From positions 1 through 50,805 of the forward strand of contig CAIVSK010000077.1 in NCBI GenBank assembly GCA_903908495.1: a stretch of DNA of 50,805 nucleotides, in the 5' to 3' direction. Made by a program: the position numbers and the translations under genes. This document shows, in pieces, positions 7,842 through 16,306 of the stretch. Origin of the DNA: Akkermansiaceae bacterium (lineage in GTDB: Bacteria; Verrucomicrobiota; Verrucomicrobiia; Verrucomicrobiales; Akkermansiaceae). The notes below the pieces were generated by a model. The model saw only the letters and a list, made by a program, of their open reading frames with translations, was not told the origin of the DNA and searched no databases. How positions within the stretch are numbered: the stretch's first letter is position 1; each line of letters begins with the position of its first letter.

Positions 7842-9992
7842 CTAACTGCGGCGGGTCTTGCGCCACTGAGCCAAGGTCTTGAGGAACGCGCCGATGAAAC
7901 GCTGGACCTTGGCCGCGCCAATGCCGGGCACGCACATGGCCTCCTCGGAGGTGGCCGGGCGGTAGCGGGCGAGCGCTTCGAGTGTCTTGTTATTGAAAAC
8001 CACGTAGGGCGGCAAGCCCTCGCGCTTGGCGATGCTGCTGCGGAGGTCCCGCAGCAGTGAGTATAACTCCGCATCGAACCCGTGGTCCTGCAGGGCGATT
8101 TCCTGGCCGCCGGTGCCGGATTCCGGCCACATCAGGGTGAACTGCGCTTCGCCTCGCATCACGCGGTCGCCCAGTGGTGTTAGAGTCAGCAACGGATACT
8201 CGCCGCTGACGGTGAGCACCAGCCCGGCATCGGTGAGCGAGCGCATCAGCGCGTTGAGGTAGCCGACGCCCTTGTCCTTGAGGATGCCGTAGGTGCTGAG
8301 CTGGTCCAGCCCGACGGTTAGAACCTCCTGCGAGCGGCTGCCGGAGAGCATTTGGACAATGCGGCCGCGGCCATAGCGGCCCTCCCAGCCGGCGCTGCCG
8401 CGGCGGGACATGCGCGCCACCCCGCTGAGGGCCTTTTGCACCACCAGCAGTTCCTCGGCGGTGGGCGCGCGCAACTCGCCGCCGCCTAGTTCACGACACA
8501 CGTCGCAACAGCCGCAATCCCCCTCCCCCTGCTCACCGAAGTAGTTGAGAATCCACCGCTGGCGGCAGGTCCTGGAGTAACACATTTCCACCATGGCCTT
8601 GAGCTTTTCGTGGTCCCGCCGGTCCTTCTCCTCGATGGCGGTTTCATCCAGCTTGAGCTGGCGGGCCAGCACCTCCGGTTGCAGCAGGCGGGTGCCGCGC
8701 ATCCGCCGGCCGGGCACATCAAAGCGCTCGATGTAGCCGGCCCGCGCCAGCACGATCAGGGCGCTGCCCACCGCCATCGAGTTTTTGACGTCGGCGTTGG
8801 CCGCGATTTCCTCCAAGGTGCGGTGCACCTCGTAGTCTTTGTCCGCCTCGTTCAGCAAATACTGATAGATCGTGCGGATCACCGCCACCGTCGGGTTGGC
8901 ACCCTCGATGAAAAACTCCTGCGTCCGGGTGTCGGCATAGTTGAACAACAATTCGCACACCGCGCTTTCTCCGTCGCGGCCGGCGCGGCCGGCTTCCTGG
9001 TAGTATGCCTCGACGCTGCCGGGCACCTCGTAGTGAATGACGAAGCGCACGTCCGCGCGGTCGATGCCCATGCCAAAGGCATTGGTGGCCACCGCCACAT
9101 CGGCCTTGCGCTGGATGAAGACCTCCTGCGCCCGCTCGCGCTCGGAATCGCTCATGCCGCCATGATAGGCCACGCACTTGAAGCCCCAACTGGCGAGAGT
9201 CTCGGACACCGAGTCGACCTTCTTGCGGGTGGCGCAATACACGATGCCGGTGCGATGGGCGGTGATGATGGCCCGCATCCGCTCGTTTTTCTGTGACACC
9301 TTTTCCACCGCCGCGATGGTCAGCGACAGGTTCGGCCGCGAGAACCCGCTGACCTGCTCGAAGGGCACGCGCAGGCCCAGCACTGAGCTGATGTCATCCC
9401 TGACAATCGGGGTGGCGGTGGCGGTGAACGCGACGCACTGCGGGTGGCCGAGTTTTTCCAAGGCCTTGCCCAGGCGCAAGTAGTCCGGGCGGAAATCGTG
9501 CCCCCACTGGCTCAGGCAGTGGGCCTCGTCCACCGCGAAGAGCGACACCTCCACTCCGGCCAGGGCGTTAAGAAAACTCTCGGCGCGAAACCGCTCCGGA
9601 GCGATGTAGACGAGCTTGTAGGCGCCGTTGCGCATCGCGTCCAAACGCTCGCGCTGCTCCGGCCATGACAGCGTCGAGTTGATCATCGTGGCATCGATGC
9701 CGCGCGCCACCAGCGCATCCACCTGATCCTTCATCAAGGCGATCAAGGGTGAAACCACCAGCGTCACCCCGCCGAAACACAGCGCCGGGATTTGAAAACA
9801 CAGCGATTTACCGCCGCCGGTGGGCATCACCACCAAGCCGTCGCGGCCCGCGACGATGTGTGCGATGACCTCCTCCTGCCCGTCCAAAAACCCGGAAAAC
9901 CCGAAATGCCGCTTAAGCGCCTCATGCGGCGTGGCGACCAGGGGTCTGGTCGCGGAAACGGGTATGGCTGCGGAGTCGCTCATGGCTTGCAC
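7842..9992 (-). CDS. recQ: ATP-dependent DNA helicase RecQ
   Basis: The 716-residue length is typical of long RecQ forms. Walker A PTGGGKS is at 57-63, the DEAH box at 155-158 is followed by the RecQ aromatic loop CLSQWGHDFRPDY, and motif VI QEAGRAGRD is present. The RecQ-C-terminal zinc site shows as CYSRTCRQ and DCGCCDVC, followed by a winged helix and an HRDC domain at about 625-705 (ending PGIGAAKVQRFIGAFL). RecQ unwinds DNA 3' to 5' in recombination and fork repair in the cytoplasm. ATG4 (MSDSAA) is as likely a start as the ATG used here. It is same-strand with dgt (39 bp upstream) and the lipid genes downstream. Confidence 0.97.
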   Translation of the reverse strand: MQAMSDSAAIPVSATRPLVATPHEALKRHFGFSGFLDGQEEVIAHIVAGRDGLVVMPTGGGKSLCFQIPALCFGGVTLVVSPLIALMKDQVDALVARGIDATMINSTLSWPEQRERLDAMRNGAYKLVYIAPERFRAESFLNALAGVEVSLFAVDEAHCLSQWGHDFRPDYLRLGKALEKLGHPQCVAFTATATPIVRDDISSVLGLRVPFEQVSGFSRPNLSLTIAAVEKVSQKNERMRAIITAHRTGIVYCATRKKVDSVSETLASWGFKCVAYHGGMSDSERERAQEVFIQRKADVAVATNAFGMGIDRADVRFVIHYEVPGSVEAYYQEAGRAGRDGESAVCELLFNYADTRTQEFFIEGANPTVAVIRTIYQYLLNEADKDYEVHRTLEEIAANADVKNSMAVGSALIVLARAGYIERFDVPGRRMRGTRLLQPEVLARQLKLDETAIEEKDRRDHEKLKAMVEMCYSRTCRQRWILNYFGEQGEGDCGCCDVCRELGGGELRAPTAEELLVVQKALSGVARMSRRGSAGWEGRYGRGRIVQMLSGSRSQEVLTVGLDQLSTYGILKDKGVGYLNALMRSLTDAGLVLTVSGEYPLLTLTPLGDRVMRGEAQFTLMWPESGTGGQEIALQDHGFDAELYSLLRDLRSSIAKREGLPPYVVFNNKTLEALARYRPATSEEAMCVPGIGAAKVQRFIGAFLKTLAQWRKTRRS

Positions 9993-10031
9993 AAATGAAC
10001 ATCACTCACCCCGCCCTTGTCAACTCCGACC

Positions 10032-11330
10032 TCATCCCACCAAGTCGCCGATGGAACCAAAGTCCGCCACAAACAAGCGCTTGTAGGTGCGCGCCGCGTA
10101 GCCATCCGTCATCCCCGCGAGAAAATCGCACACCAGGCGCGCCCGTCCCGCCGCATCGGCAGCAGCGGCGATTTCCGCGGCGGTATCGGCCGGCAGCAGT
10201 TGGAAATCCTGGCCGTCGATGAGGTTTTGTGCGATGTAGCGTTCGCTCAGCACGTCCCACAACTGCCGCAGCATCCGGCTCCCCTTGTGCTCGAGCTGTT
10301 TCAACTGGGGCGATAAAAACACCACTTCGAAGGCCAGGCGCTTGAACAGGGCGGACTCGGCCCGCACCGCCGGGTCCACCTCCAGCCGGTACGCATAGCG
10401 ATGAGTCACCGCGCTGAGGAAATTGGTGGTGGGCACCAGGCTCGCCGCCTGAATGAATCTGCCGATGCGTTTGCCGACGAAGGGATCCACCCGGCGCTGG
10501 CGGATCGCCCGCATCAAGTCACCCAGCGCTGTCCCCTCGCCGCTGGGTTCGCCGCGCAGTTGCGCCCACGCCTCGATTTTCTCAAGTCCGAGAAACCCAG
10601 CCCGCACACTGTCGGACAGGTCGTTGAGCGAGTAGGCCGTGTCGTCAGCCCAATCCATCACCTGGCATTCGATCGACTTGAACGAATCGCGTGTCGTGCC
10701 CGGCGTGAGTTCCTCGGGAAAGGCATGCCCGCCCAGCGCCCAGTCGAGATAGCCGGCCTGATCGTCGTACAGGAAGTGATGCTGCGGAGGGGCACCGGTG
10801 GCGGCCCGGAGCGCGCCCCACAAGGACTTGTATTTCAGCACGCCATCAAGAAACGCCCGGGTGGGATCCATGCCACTGCGCCGTGCGGAGAATATCCGTT
10901 CCGTCAGAATCCGCAGCGTCTGCGCGTTGCCCTCAAAGCCACCGTGCTCGCGCAGCAGGTGGTTGAGACTGCGCTCCCCCGCATGCCCGAACGGCGGATG
11001 CCCGAGGTCATGCGATAAACACACCGCCTCGATGAGGTCCGGATCGATGAAAAAGCCGTCGTCAAGCGGACCGCCGGGACGCGTCTTGAGCCAATAGCTG
11101 ATGGACTTGCCAATCTGAGCCACTTCGAGCGAGTGGGTCAGCCGGGTGCGGTAAAAATCGTACTCGCCGCTCCAAAAAACCTGGGTCTTGTTTTGCATGC
11201 GCCGAAACGCCGGTGTGTGCAACACCCGGTCGCGGTCCGTTTGAAACGGCGTCCGATAGTCCTCCGCAGCTCCCGTCGCCGCCCGCCGCTCCACATCAAA
11301 GTCGCTGTAAAACCGGTTCATCATCGCCAA
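10032..11330 (-). CDS. dgt: Deoxyguanosinetriphosphate triphosphohydrolase-like HD protein
   Basis: The 432 residues match the dGTPase type 2 family. RTPFQTDRDRVLHTPAFRR opens the domain, RLTHSLEV (His66) and LSHDLGHPPFGHAGE (His107/Asp108) form the HD metal site, and a second Asp lies in MDWADDTAYSLNDL. The family converts dNTPs, chiefly dGTP, to the deoxynucleoside plus triphosphate and so adjusts dNTP pools. Start ambiguity is limited to ATG1, ATG3 or ATG4. It precedes recQ by 39 bp, so the two may be co-transcribed as a DNA-maintenance pair. Confidence 0.94.
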   Translation of the reverse strand: MAMMNRFYSDFDVERRAATGAAEDYRTPFQTDRDRVLHTPAFRRMQNKTQVFWSGEYDFYRTRLTHSLEVAQIGKSISYWLKTRPGGPLDDGFFIDPDLIEAVCLSHDLGHPPFGHAGERSLNHLLREHGGFEGNAQTLRILTERIFSARRSGMDPTRAFLDGVLKYKSLWGALRAATGAPPQHHFLYDDQAGYLDWALGGHAFPEELTPGTTRDSFKSIECQVMDWADDTAYSLNDLSDSVRAGFLGLEKIEAWAQLRGEPSGEGTALGDLMRAIRQRRVDPFVGKRIGRFIQAASLVPTTNFLSAVTHRYAYRLEVDPAVRAESALFKRLAFEVVFLSPQLKQLEHKGSRMLRQLWDVLSERYIAQNLIDGQDFQLLPADTAAEIAAAADAAGRARLVCDFLAGMTDGYAARTYKRLFVADFGSIGDLVG

Positions 11331-11412
11331 GACCCTAGGCCCAAGCCGCCTCGCCTGGCAACCCTTTCCTCACGACCCATACCAGATGGAGGCCAGCGTC
11401 TACGCTCCGAGC

Positions 11413-11454
11413 GGGCGATCTCCGAATCGCCCTCGCCCATCAGGCACCGATGGG
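11413..11454. repeat. Two adjacent hairpins in the dgt / AP2-like gap
   Basis: GGGCGAT (11413-11419) pairs with ATCGCCC (11426-11432) over a six-base loop. Immediately after, CCCATC (11436-11441) pairs with GATGGG (11449-11454) over seven bases. Both stems are perfect. They sit in the 280-bp gap downstream of the small AP2-like gene, where no gene is seen. Confidence 0.6.
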
Positions 11455-11610
11455 AAGCGGATTCCCTCCACCCATTGCCCCGTCGCGAGCCGCAGCGGAC
11501 CGGAGTCCGCCGCGCCGCCTCGGCGCAGGCCGCCTACAAAACAGCCGACCCAGCCATGCCCGCTACGGGCCTGGCCGCCATCGAACCGCCGACAGCCAGC
11601 GGCTGCCGGG

Positions 11611-11871
11611 TCACGTCTGCTCGAGCAATTTCTCCGCCTTGCGGATCGTGGTGGCGGGGAATTTCCCGTTCACCTTCTTGGCGGTTTCAAGCAACTCCTT
11701 CAATTTCGCCAAAGCTGTCTCAGCGGAAATGAACGACTTCTTGTCACTGCCATATTTCTTATCGGAGAAATACTTGGTGAAAACCGTTCCGGCGCGGCTG
11801 ATGGAGAGCCGCCAGCCCTGAAATGCCGCCGTATCGTAAGTGAAGCGAGTCAAATTTCTGATCGATTTCAT
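11611..11871 (-). CDS. Small basic AP2-like protein
   Basis: I chose the ATG at 11871 (MKSIRNLTRF), giving 86 residues; an upstream in-frame ATG at 11928 would add 19 unconvincing residues. The core GWRLSISRAGTVFTKYFSDKK resembles the three-stranded sheet of AP2/integrase-N DNA-binding domains, and a long Lys/Ala-rich helix follows (SAETALAKLKELLETAKKV). The composition is Lys-rich and less GC-biased than its neighbours. Small proteins of this plan recur in Verrucomicrobia, from what I recall. DNA binding is inferred only. It diverges from rpoA across a 257-bp region that could hold promoters for both. Confidence 0.72.
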   Translation of the reverse strand: MKSIRNLTRFTYDTAAFQGWRLSISRAGTVFTKYFSDKKYGSDKKSFISAETALAKLKELLETAKKVNGKFPATTIRKAEKLLEQT

Positions 11872-12128
11872 AATGATTGGGAGTCTTAGTTCAATTCTAC
11901 CAGCTACACTAGAGCACTGTTCCAGCATTTTTCAAGCACTTTTTTGGGCGTCGGTGGTGAAAAACCCGCCGCGAGCCGATTTCTGGAAAAAATTTGCTTG
12001 GCAAAGCCCCACCGCAGGCCGTTAACTCCCCGCCCCGCGAGCAATTCAGCATCGCCGTTGGTCCTCCAAGACGCCCCATCCGGGACGTTTTGCTCGCTGG
12101 AGGGCAACCCGGCCACCCCCAAGTCCAC

Positions 12129-13220
12129 ATGTCAACACCTGTCAAACTGGCTCGTTTCGAGCTACCCAGCCGCCTCCTCCGCAACGAGGACACCGCCACC
12201 GATACCTACGCCCAATTCACCGCCGAGCCTTTCGAGCGCGGATACGGCCACACCATCGGCAACTCCCTGCGCCGCGTCCTGCTCTCGTCGTTGGAAGGTG
12301 CCGCCATCACCTCGGTGCGCATCGCCGGCGTACAACACGAATTCTCCAGCCTGCCCGGCGTGGTGGAAGATGTCACCGACATCGTGCTCAACCTCAAGAA
12401 GGTCAAGTTCCATCACAACGACAAGGAACCGCGCATCCTCTCCATCAAGGTGGAAAAGGAAGGCCCGATCACCGCCGGCGATATCCTCGATGACAATATC
12501 TACGAGGTTGTCAACCGCGACCAGATCATCTGCGTGCTCGACAAGAAGGTGAAATTCGACTGCGAGTTCGAAGTGCGCGTCGGCCGCGGCTTCTCCACCG
12601 GCGATGAAAACAAGCGCAAGGACCAACCCATCGGCGTCATCGCCATCGACTCGATTTACTCGCCGGTCACCCGCGTCAAGTACTCGGTGGACACCACCCG
12701 CGTCGGCCAAATGACCGATTTCGACAAGCTCACCCTGGACATCTGGACCGACGGCCGCACCACCCCGCAGGACGCCCTGCTGCAGGCCTCGGCGATTTTG
12801 CGCCACCACCTCGACGTGTTCGTCAACTACGACGAAAATGCGGTCGGCTTCGAAGCGGCCCCGGCCGAAAGCAGCGAGGAAAACGCCGCGCTCAAGAAGT
12901 TGCTCAACATGTCGGTCAACGAGATCGAATTGTCTGTGCGCGCCGCCAACTGCCTCAACAACGCCAACATCACCACCGTCGGCCAACTCGCCATGAAGAC
13001 CGAGGCGGAAATGCTCAAATACCGCAATTTCGGCAAGAAGTCGCTCAACGAAATCAAGGACAAGCTCGTCGAGCTGGGCCTTGGCCTCGGCATGACCTTC
13101 GAGCCCGCCCTGCTCACCGGCCCCAGTGCCGCCTCCCGCGGACCGCGGCTTGGCGTTGAGGACGAAGCGCCGGTCGGTCTGGCCGATCTGATCGCACAAA
13201 ACATCGACGACGACGAATAA
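12129..13220 (+). CDS. rpoA: RNA polymerase subunit alpha
   Basis: The 363-residue product starts at the ATG giving MSTPVKLARFELPSRL. The N-terminal assembly domain carries FERGYGHTIGNSLRRVLLSS, and the C-terminal DNA/activator-binding domain starts near residue 258 (NMSVNEIELSVRAANCLN) and includes FGKKSLNEIKDKL. An acidic tail closes the protein. The upstream in-frame extension to 11994 is not conserved in the family and is rejected. A GGAGGG lies about 25 bases before the ATG, too far for a normal ribosome site. rplQ follows after 34 bp. The usual upstream genes rpsM, rpsK and rpsD are absent; a divergent small gene lies there instead. Confidence 0.98.
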   Translation: MSTPVKLARFELPSRLLRNEDTATDTYAQFTAEPFERGYGHTIGNSLRRVLLSSLEGAAITSVRIAGVQHEFSSLPGVVEDVTDIVLNLKKVKFHHNDKEPRILSIKVEKEGPITAGDILDDNIYEVVNRDQIICVLDKKVKFDCEFEVRVGRGFSTGDENKRKDQPIGVIAIDSIYSPVTRVKYSVDTTRVGQMTDFDKLTLDIWTDGRTTPQDALLQASAILRHHLDVFVNYDENAVGFEAAPAESSEENAALKKLLNMSVNEIELSVRAANCLNNANITTVGQLAMKTEAEMLKYRNFGKKSLNEIKDKLVELGLGLGMTFEPALLTGPSAASRGPRLGVEDEAPVGLADLIAQNIDDDE

Positions 13221-13254
13221 TCCCCCCAACCTCACCTAGAAACGGAAGCCCCCG

Positions 13255-13668
13255 ATGAGACATCGACGCAACACCACCAAGCTCAAACGCTCCGCCTCCC
13301 ACCGCCGCTCGCTGCTCGCCAACTTGGCTTGCAGCCTGATCGACCATGGGAAAATCAAAACCACCCTCGGCAAGGCCAAAGCGCTGCGTCCAGTGGCCGA
13401 GAAGCTGATCACCCTCGCCAAGCGCGATGATCTGCACTCGCGCCGCCAGGCCATCGCTTTCCTCCACCAAAAGGAAACCGTCAAGAAATTGTTCTCCGAG
13501 GTGGCACCCGCCTCGAAGGACCGTCAGGGCGGCTACTGCCGCATCACCAAGCTCGGGCCCCGCACCAGCGACGCCGCACCGATGGCCATCATCGAGTGGG
13601 TCGATCGCATCGTCGAGACCGAGGCCCTCGCTGAAGAGCCTGCAGCAGCGACCGCCGCCGCAGAGTAA
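13255..13668 (+). CDS. rplQ: 50S ribosomal protein L17
   Basis: The 137-residue product shows the whole L17 signature: MRHRRNTTKLKRSASHRRSL at the start, then LITLAKRDDLHSRRQAIAFL and a GGYCRITKLGPRTSDAAPMA core. An Ala/Glu-rich tail of about 15 residues extends beyond the conserved part. L17 sits near the peptide exit tunnel and is nearly always downstream of rpoA, as here. A strong terminator follows 30 bases after the stop. Confidence 0.98.
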   Translation: MRHRRNTTKLKRSASHRRSLLANLACSLIDHGKIKTTLGKAKALRPVAEKLITLAKRDDLHSRRQAIAFLHQKETVKKLFSEVAPASKDRQGGYCRITKLGPRTSDAAPMAIIEWVDRIVETEALAEEPAAATAAAE

Positions 13669-13698
13669 ACGGCCTGCCGCCGAGCCGAAAAATCAAAG

Positions 13699-13731
13699 GA
13701 CCGCCCGCGCCCAGCGCGGGCGGTTCTTTTT
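13699..13731 (+). terminator. Rho-independent terminator after rplQ
   Basis: ACCGCCCGCGC and GCGCGGGCGGT form an 11-bp perfect stem with a short loop, followed at once by TCTTTTTG. It closes the rpoA-rplQ transcript. Confidence 0.9.
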
Positions 13732-13768
13732 GTCGGCTGGCCACCGGACCCGGCCTGGCGCTCGTCCT

Positions 13769-13801
13769 GGCGTGGCTGCGGCGTCCCCGCCGCAGGCCGT
13801 G
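13769..13801 (-). repeat. REP-like hairpin repeat, copy 1
   Basis: These 33 bases are the exact reverse complement of 26035-26067. The core is CTGCGGCG-GGGA-CGCCGCAG, an 8-bp stem with a four-base loop. It lies downstream of the rplQ terminator in a non-coding stretch. Confidence 0.75.
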
Positions 13802-13937
13802 CTGGCGGCGTCTCGTCGCCAGTGCCTCTGCCTCGTGCCTGAAATGCCTCTTCGCGCTATCCTTCCTCGCGTCCTCGTTCGATCACTTCTTCACACGGCA
13901 CTTGGCAAGTGTCGTTCCGCGATTAGTATCACTGCGG

Positions 13938-14267
13938 ATGGCAGCCCCGATGAAAGACGAACGAGTGAAGCAAGTGCTCATTGCCGCAGTGGTGCTGACG
14001 GCCATGACCTGCGGGATGGTGGCAACCTTGTTGGGTTGGAGGCAGGTTCCCGGCGTGCTCGGCGAGTGGCTCGGGACGGTGGTGGGCATCATGTCCACCC
14101 CGTTTTTCCTCGAAGCTTCATTTGTGGTATTGGGCGTGTTGCTGGTCATGGTGGTCAACGCCGTGCGACGCCACCGCGAGGGGGATGAATTTGTCTCCAG
14201 CGACGACCTGCAAGCCCGCGAGCAAACGCGAACGACCGCTGCCAAGCCACCCGCGGCCAAGGACTGA
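13938..14267 (+). CDS. Small two-helix membrane protein, unknown function
   Basis: Using the ATG at 13938 (MAAPMKDERVK) the product has 109 residues; ATG at 13950 is equally possible, and a TTG further up is unlikely. Two hydrophobic segments (about 10-30 and 52-75) are separated by a loop GWRQVPGVLGEWLG, then a charged tail RRHREGDEF and an Ala/Lys/Pro-rich end. I do not recognise the family. It is followed five bases later by another membrane protein, so the two are probably co-expressed. Confidence 0.7.
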   Translation: MAAPMKDERVKQVLIAAVVLTAMTCGMVATLLGWRQVPGVLGEWLGTVVGIMSTPFFLEASFVVLGVLLVMVVNAVRRHREGDEFVSSDDLQAREQTRTTAAKPPAAKD

Positions 14268-14272
14268 CCCCC

Positions 14273-14824
14273 ATGCCGCGCCCCCTCCAATCGCCCGAAA
14301 AAGAATTGCGCTTCACCCGCTCGGGCCAGGCAGCGGGGTTCTGGCTCGCCGCCGCCATGCTGACCTGTATGGCCGTGACCCTGCTGGCCTGCGCGGTCTA
14401 CCGTTCTGTCAATCCACGAGTGCCGCACCCGGCCTGGGCCGTCGTCCCGCTGGCTCTGGCGGTGCTCGCGGCGCGCACCGCCGTGCACCTCACCCGCCAC
14501 GCCTACCTGATTCTAACACCTCTTGGGATCGAAATCTTCCCGTTTTTCAGGCCTGCCAGCGGCATGCGGCTGGTCACTTGGCAGGAAATTGCCGATGCCC
14601 AGATCGACCCCGGCCTCACCCGGCTGACCCTCCACCACGACACCCAGCGCAGCTCCGGCCTGCACCTCTCGCTGGCACCCATCCGCGAGGACCGCCGCGA
14701 ATTGCTTGCCAAAGCGGTCGCCGTGCGCGTATTCACCCCCGCCAGCCCGCCTGGCCCGCAAACCACGGCGAAAGCGAGCACGCCGCCCAAAAAGTGGTTA
14801 GACCGGAAATCCAGCGATTGCTGA
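14273..14824 (+). CDS. Membrane protein with PH-like domain, unknown function
   Basis: The 183-residue product has two hydrophobic segments (about 20-42 and 55-70), followed by a region resembling bacterial PH/YdbT-like domains: LILTPLGIEIFPF, then VTWQEIADAQID and LTLHH. The C-terminus is a basic, Pro/Lys-rich tail. Such proteins sit in the inner membrane with the PH fold in the cytoplasm; no substrate is known to me. It is tightly linked to the small membrane gene before it. Confidence 0.7.
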   Translation: MPRPLQSPEKELRFTRSGQAAGFWLAAAMLTCMAVTLLACAVYRSVNPRVPHPAWAVVPLALAVLAARTAVHLTRHAYLILTPLGIEIFPFFRPASGMRLVTWQEIADAQIDPGLTRLTLHHDTQRSSGLHLSLAPIREDRRELLAKAVAVRVFTPASPPGPQTTAKASTPPKKWLDRKSSDC

Positions 14825-14902
14825 GCCTGCACACCGTGGTTTCCATTTTCCGATCCAGGTTTATTGTCCCCCTCCTCCCAGCTCCCAGCCCCCTCCCCTA
14901 TC

Positions 14903-15418
14903 ATGCGCCCGCACTCACAACAAATTCTCTCCGTGGAAGAAGCCTTCGGCAGCAATGGCTGGCATTGCGAACTGGTGGAGGGCCGCGAGGTGATCCGCGC
15001 CGGCTTCGATGCCCACCACACCCGCATCGACCTGGTGGCCCAGGCCTATCCGTCCCTCAACGCCCTCAGCGTGGTGGCCGAATCGCCGCTGCGCCTCGAC
15101 GCCGAGCACCAACCACCGCTGCTCGAGCTGCTGGCCCGCGCCAACAAAGCCCTCACACTCGGCGGCTTCGAGTTTGATCTGGACCGCGCGCTGCTGGTAT
15201 TTCGCATCACCAACCTGTTCGAACGGGAAAAGTTTGACGGCGACATCATTTCCTCGATGGTCCATTGTGCGATTGCCGAATTGGATCGCATCACCCCCTA
15301 TGCCGCCATCGTATGCGCCACCCCGGAGGAGGAGTTGGACGAACTCGACCTTACCGAGTTGCTGCAACGCGAGGACGTCATCCCACCCGTTCCAGGCGAC
15401 GAAGAAGAAGAATACTAG
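14903..15418 (+). CDS. YbjN-like domain protein
   Basis: I start at ATG 14903 (MRPHSQQILSVEEAF), giving 171 residues, because the 13 codons before it are Pro/Ser-rich and non-conserved. The fold prediction is the YbjN / type III secretion chaperone-like family: an initial helix, an antiparallel sheet (GREVIRAGF, HTRIDLVAQ), a helix-rich centre (LLELLARANKAL), and DRALLVFRITNLF. It ends in an acidic tail (GDEEEEY). The family is soluble and poorly understood. Codon use is like the neighbours. No partner gene is obvious. Confidence 0.75.
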   Translation: MRPHSQQILSVEEAFGSNGWHCELVEGREVIRAGFDAHHTRIDLVAQAYPSLNALSVVAESPLRLDAEHQPPLLELLARANKALTLGGFEFDLDRALLVFRITNLFEREKFDGDIISSMVHCAIAELDRITPYAAIVCATPEEELDELDLTELLQREDVIPPVPGDEEEEY

Positions 15419-15552
15419 GACTTCACGCGTCCTGGCTTGAAAGTGTTCAATCCCTTCAAGGAGCTGCCGGAGCTCTGAGACATCCGTTGCCGCCGACTGC
15501 GCTTGATTTCCAGCTTCCCTCCTGATAATCACCTCCCCCGCCCTGCCCTTCG

Positions 15553-16293
15553 ATGCGCCGCACCGGAACCATCCAAACCCGTTTCCAAGCCCTCGAGCTT
15601 TGGCAATCCGACACCACCACCGAGTTTCGCGTGGCGGGCGCTATCCACGCGTCCTATCACCGGTCACGGTTTCTAACCGGTCTGGCGTGGGACCTCATCG
15701 CCGCCGCCGCGCTGCTGCGGGCCAGCGGCCCGCCGCGCTCCGTGCTGATGCTGGGCCTGGCCGGCGGTACCGCCTGCCGCGTGCTGCGCCACTTGCTGCC
15801 GGAGTGCAAACTCACCGCCATCGATATCGACGCGGAAATCGTCGCCCTCGCCCACACCCACATGGACATGGCGGCCCTCGACATCGAAATCATCACCACC
15901 GACGCCTATCCGTGGCTGGCGCGCAACCGGCGCCGCTTCGACGTGGTCTTTGATGATATCTATCTGGCAGGCAAGACCGACGTGTTCCGCTCCCGTGCCT
16001 GGGATGCGGCACTTCTCGGCCATCTGCGCCGCGCGGTGACCCCCGGCGGCCTGCTGGCCGTCAATCTGGTCACCGGCAGCGGCCATCGCAACATGCAATC
16101 CCACACCCGCAAAACCCTGCTGGAGGCGTTTCCCGTGGTGCGCAGCCTCAAAACGTCGGAGAGCATGAACGAGATTTTGGTGGCCGGTGAGGGAGTGGCG
16201 TCCCGTGCGCGACTCGACCCCTACGACGCCGCATTCCACGATTGGCGCGACCGCATGTTCTGGGAGCGCATCGACGTCCGCAAGCTTTCCTAG
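15553..16293 (+). CDS. Spermidine-synthase-fold SAM-dependent protein
   Basis: The 246-residue product has a Rossmann SAM site: VLMLGLAGGTACRVL at about 65-79, then KLTAIDIDAEIVALA and FDVVFDDIYLAG in place of the aminopropyltransferase DxxD region. The layout fits the spermine/spermidine synthase superfamily. The N-terminal beta-hairpin domain of true SpeE is shortened and the polyamine-binding acidic pair is not clear. It may therefore be a methyltransferase-like relative. It precedes another SAM enzyme by 13 bases, suggesting co-translation. Confidence 0.8.
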   Translation: MRRTGTIQTRFQALELWQSDTTTEFRVAGAIHASYHRSRFLTGLAWDLIAAAALLRASGPPRSVLMLGLAGGTACRVLRHLLPECKLTAIDIDAEIVALAHTHMDMAALDIEIITTDAYPWLARNRRRFDVVFDDIYLAGKTDVFRSRAWDAALLGHLRRAVTPGGLLAVNLVTGSGHRNMQSHTRKTLLEAFPVVRSLKTSESMNEILVAGEGVASRARLDPYDAAFHDWRDRMFWERIDVRKLS

Positions 16294-16306
16294 CATCCCA
16301 CCCGCC

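Noticed and set aside
12162-13235. Long minus-strand frame (357 codons) opposite rpoA
   Set aside because: It is the shadow of rpoA codon bias; its Asp/Glu/Val-rich translation has no domain.
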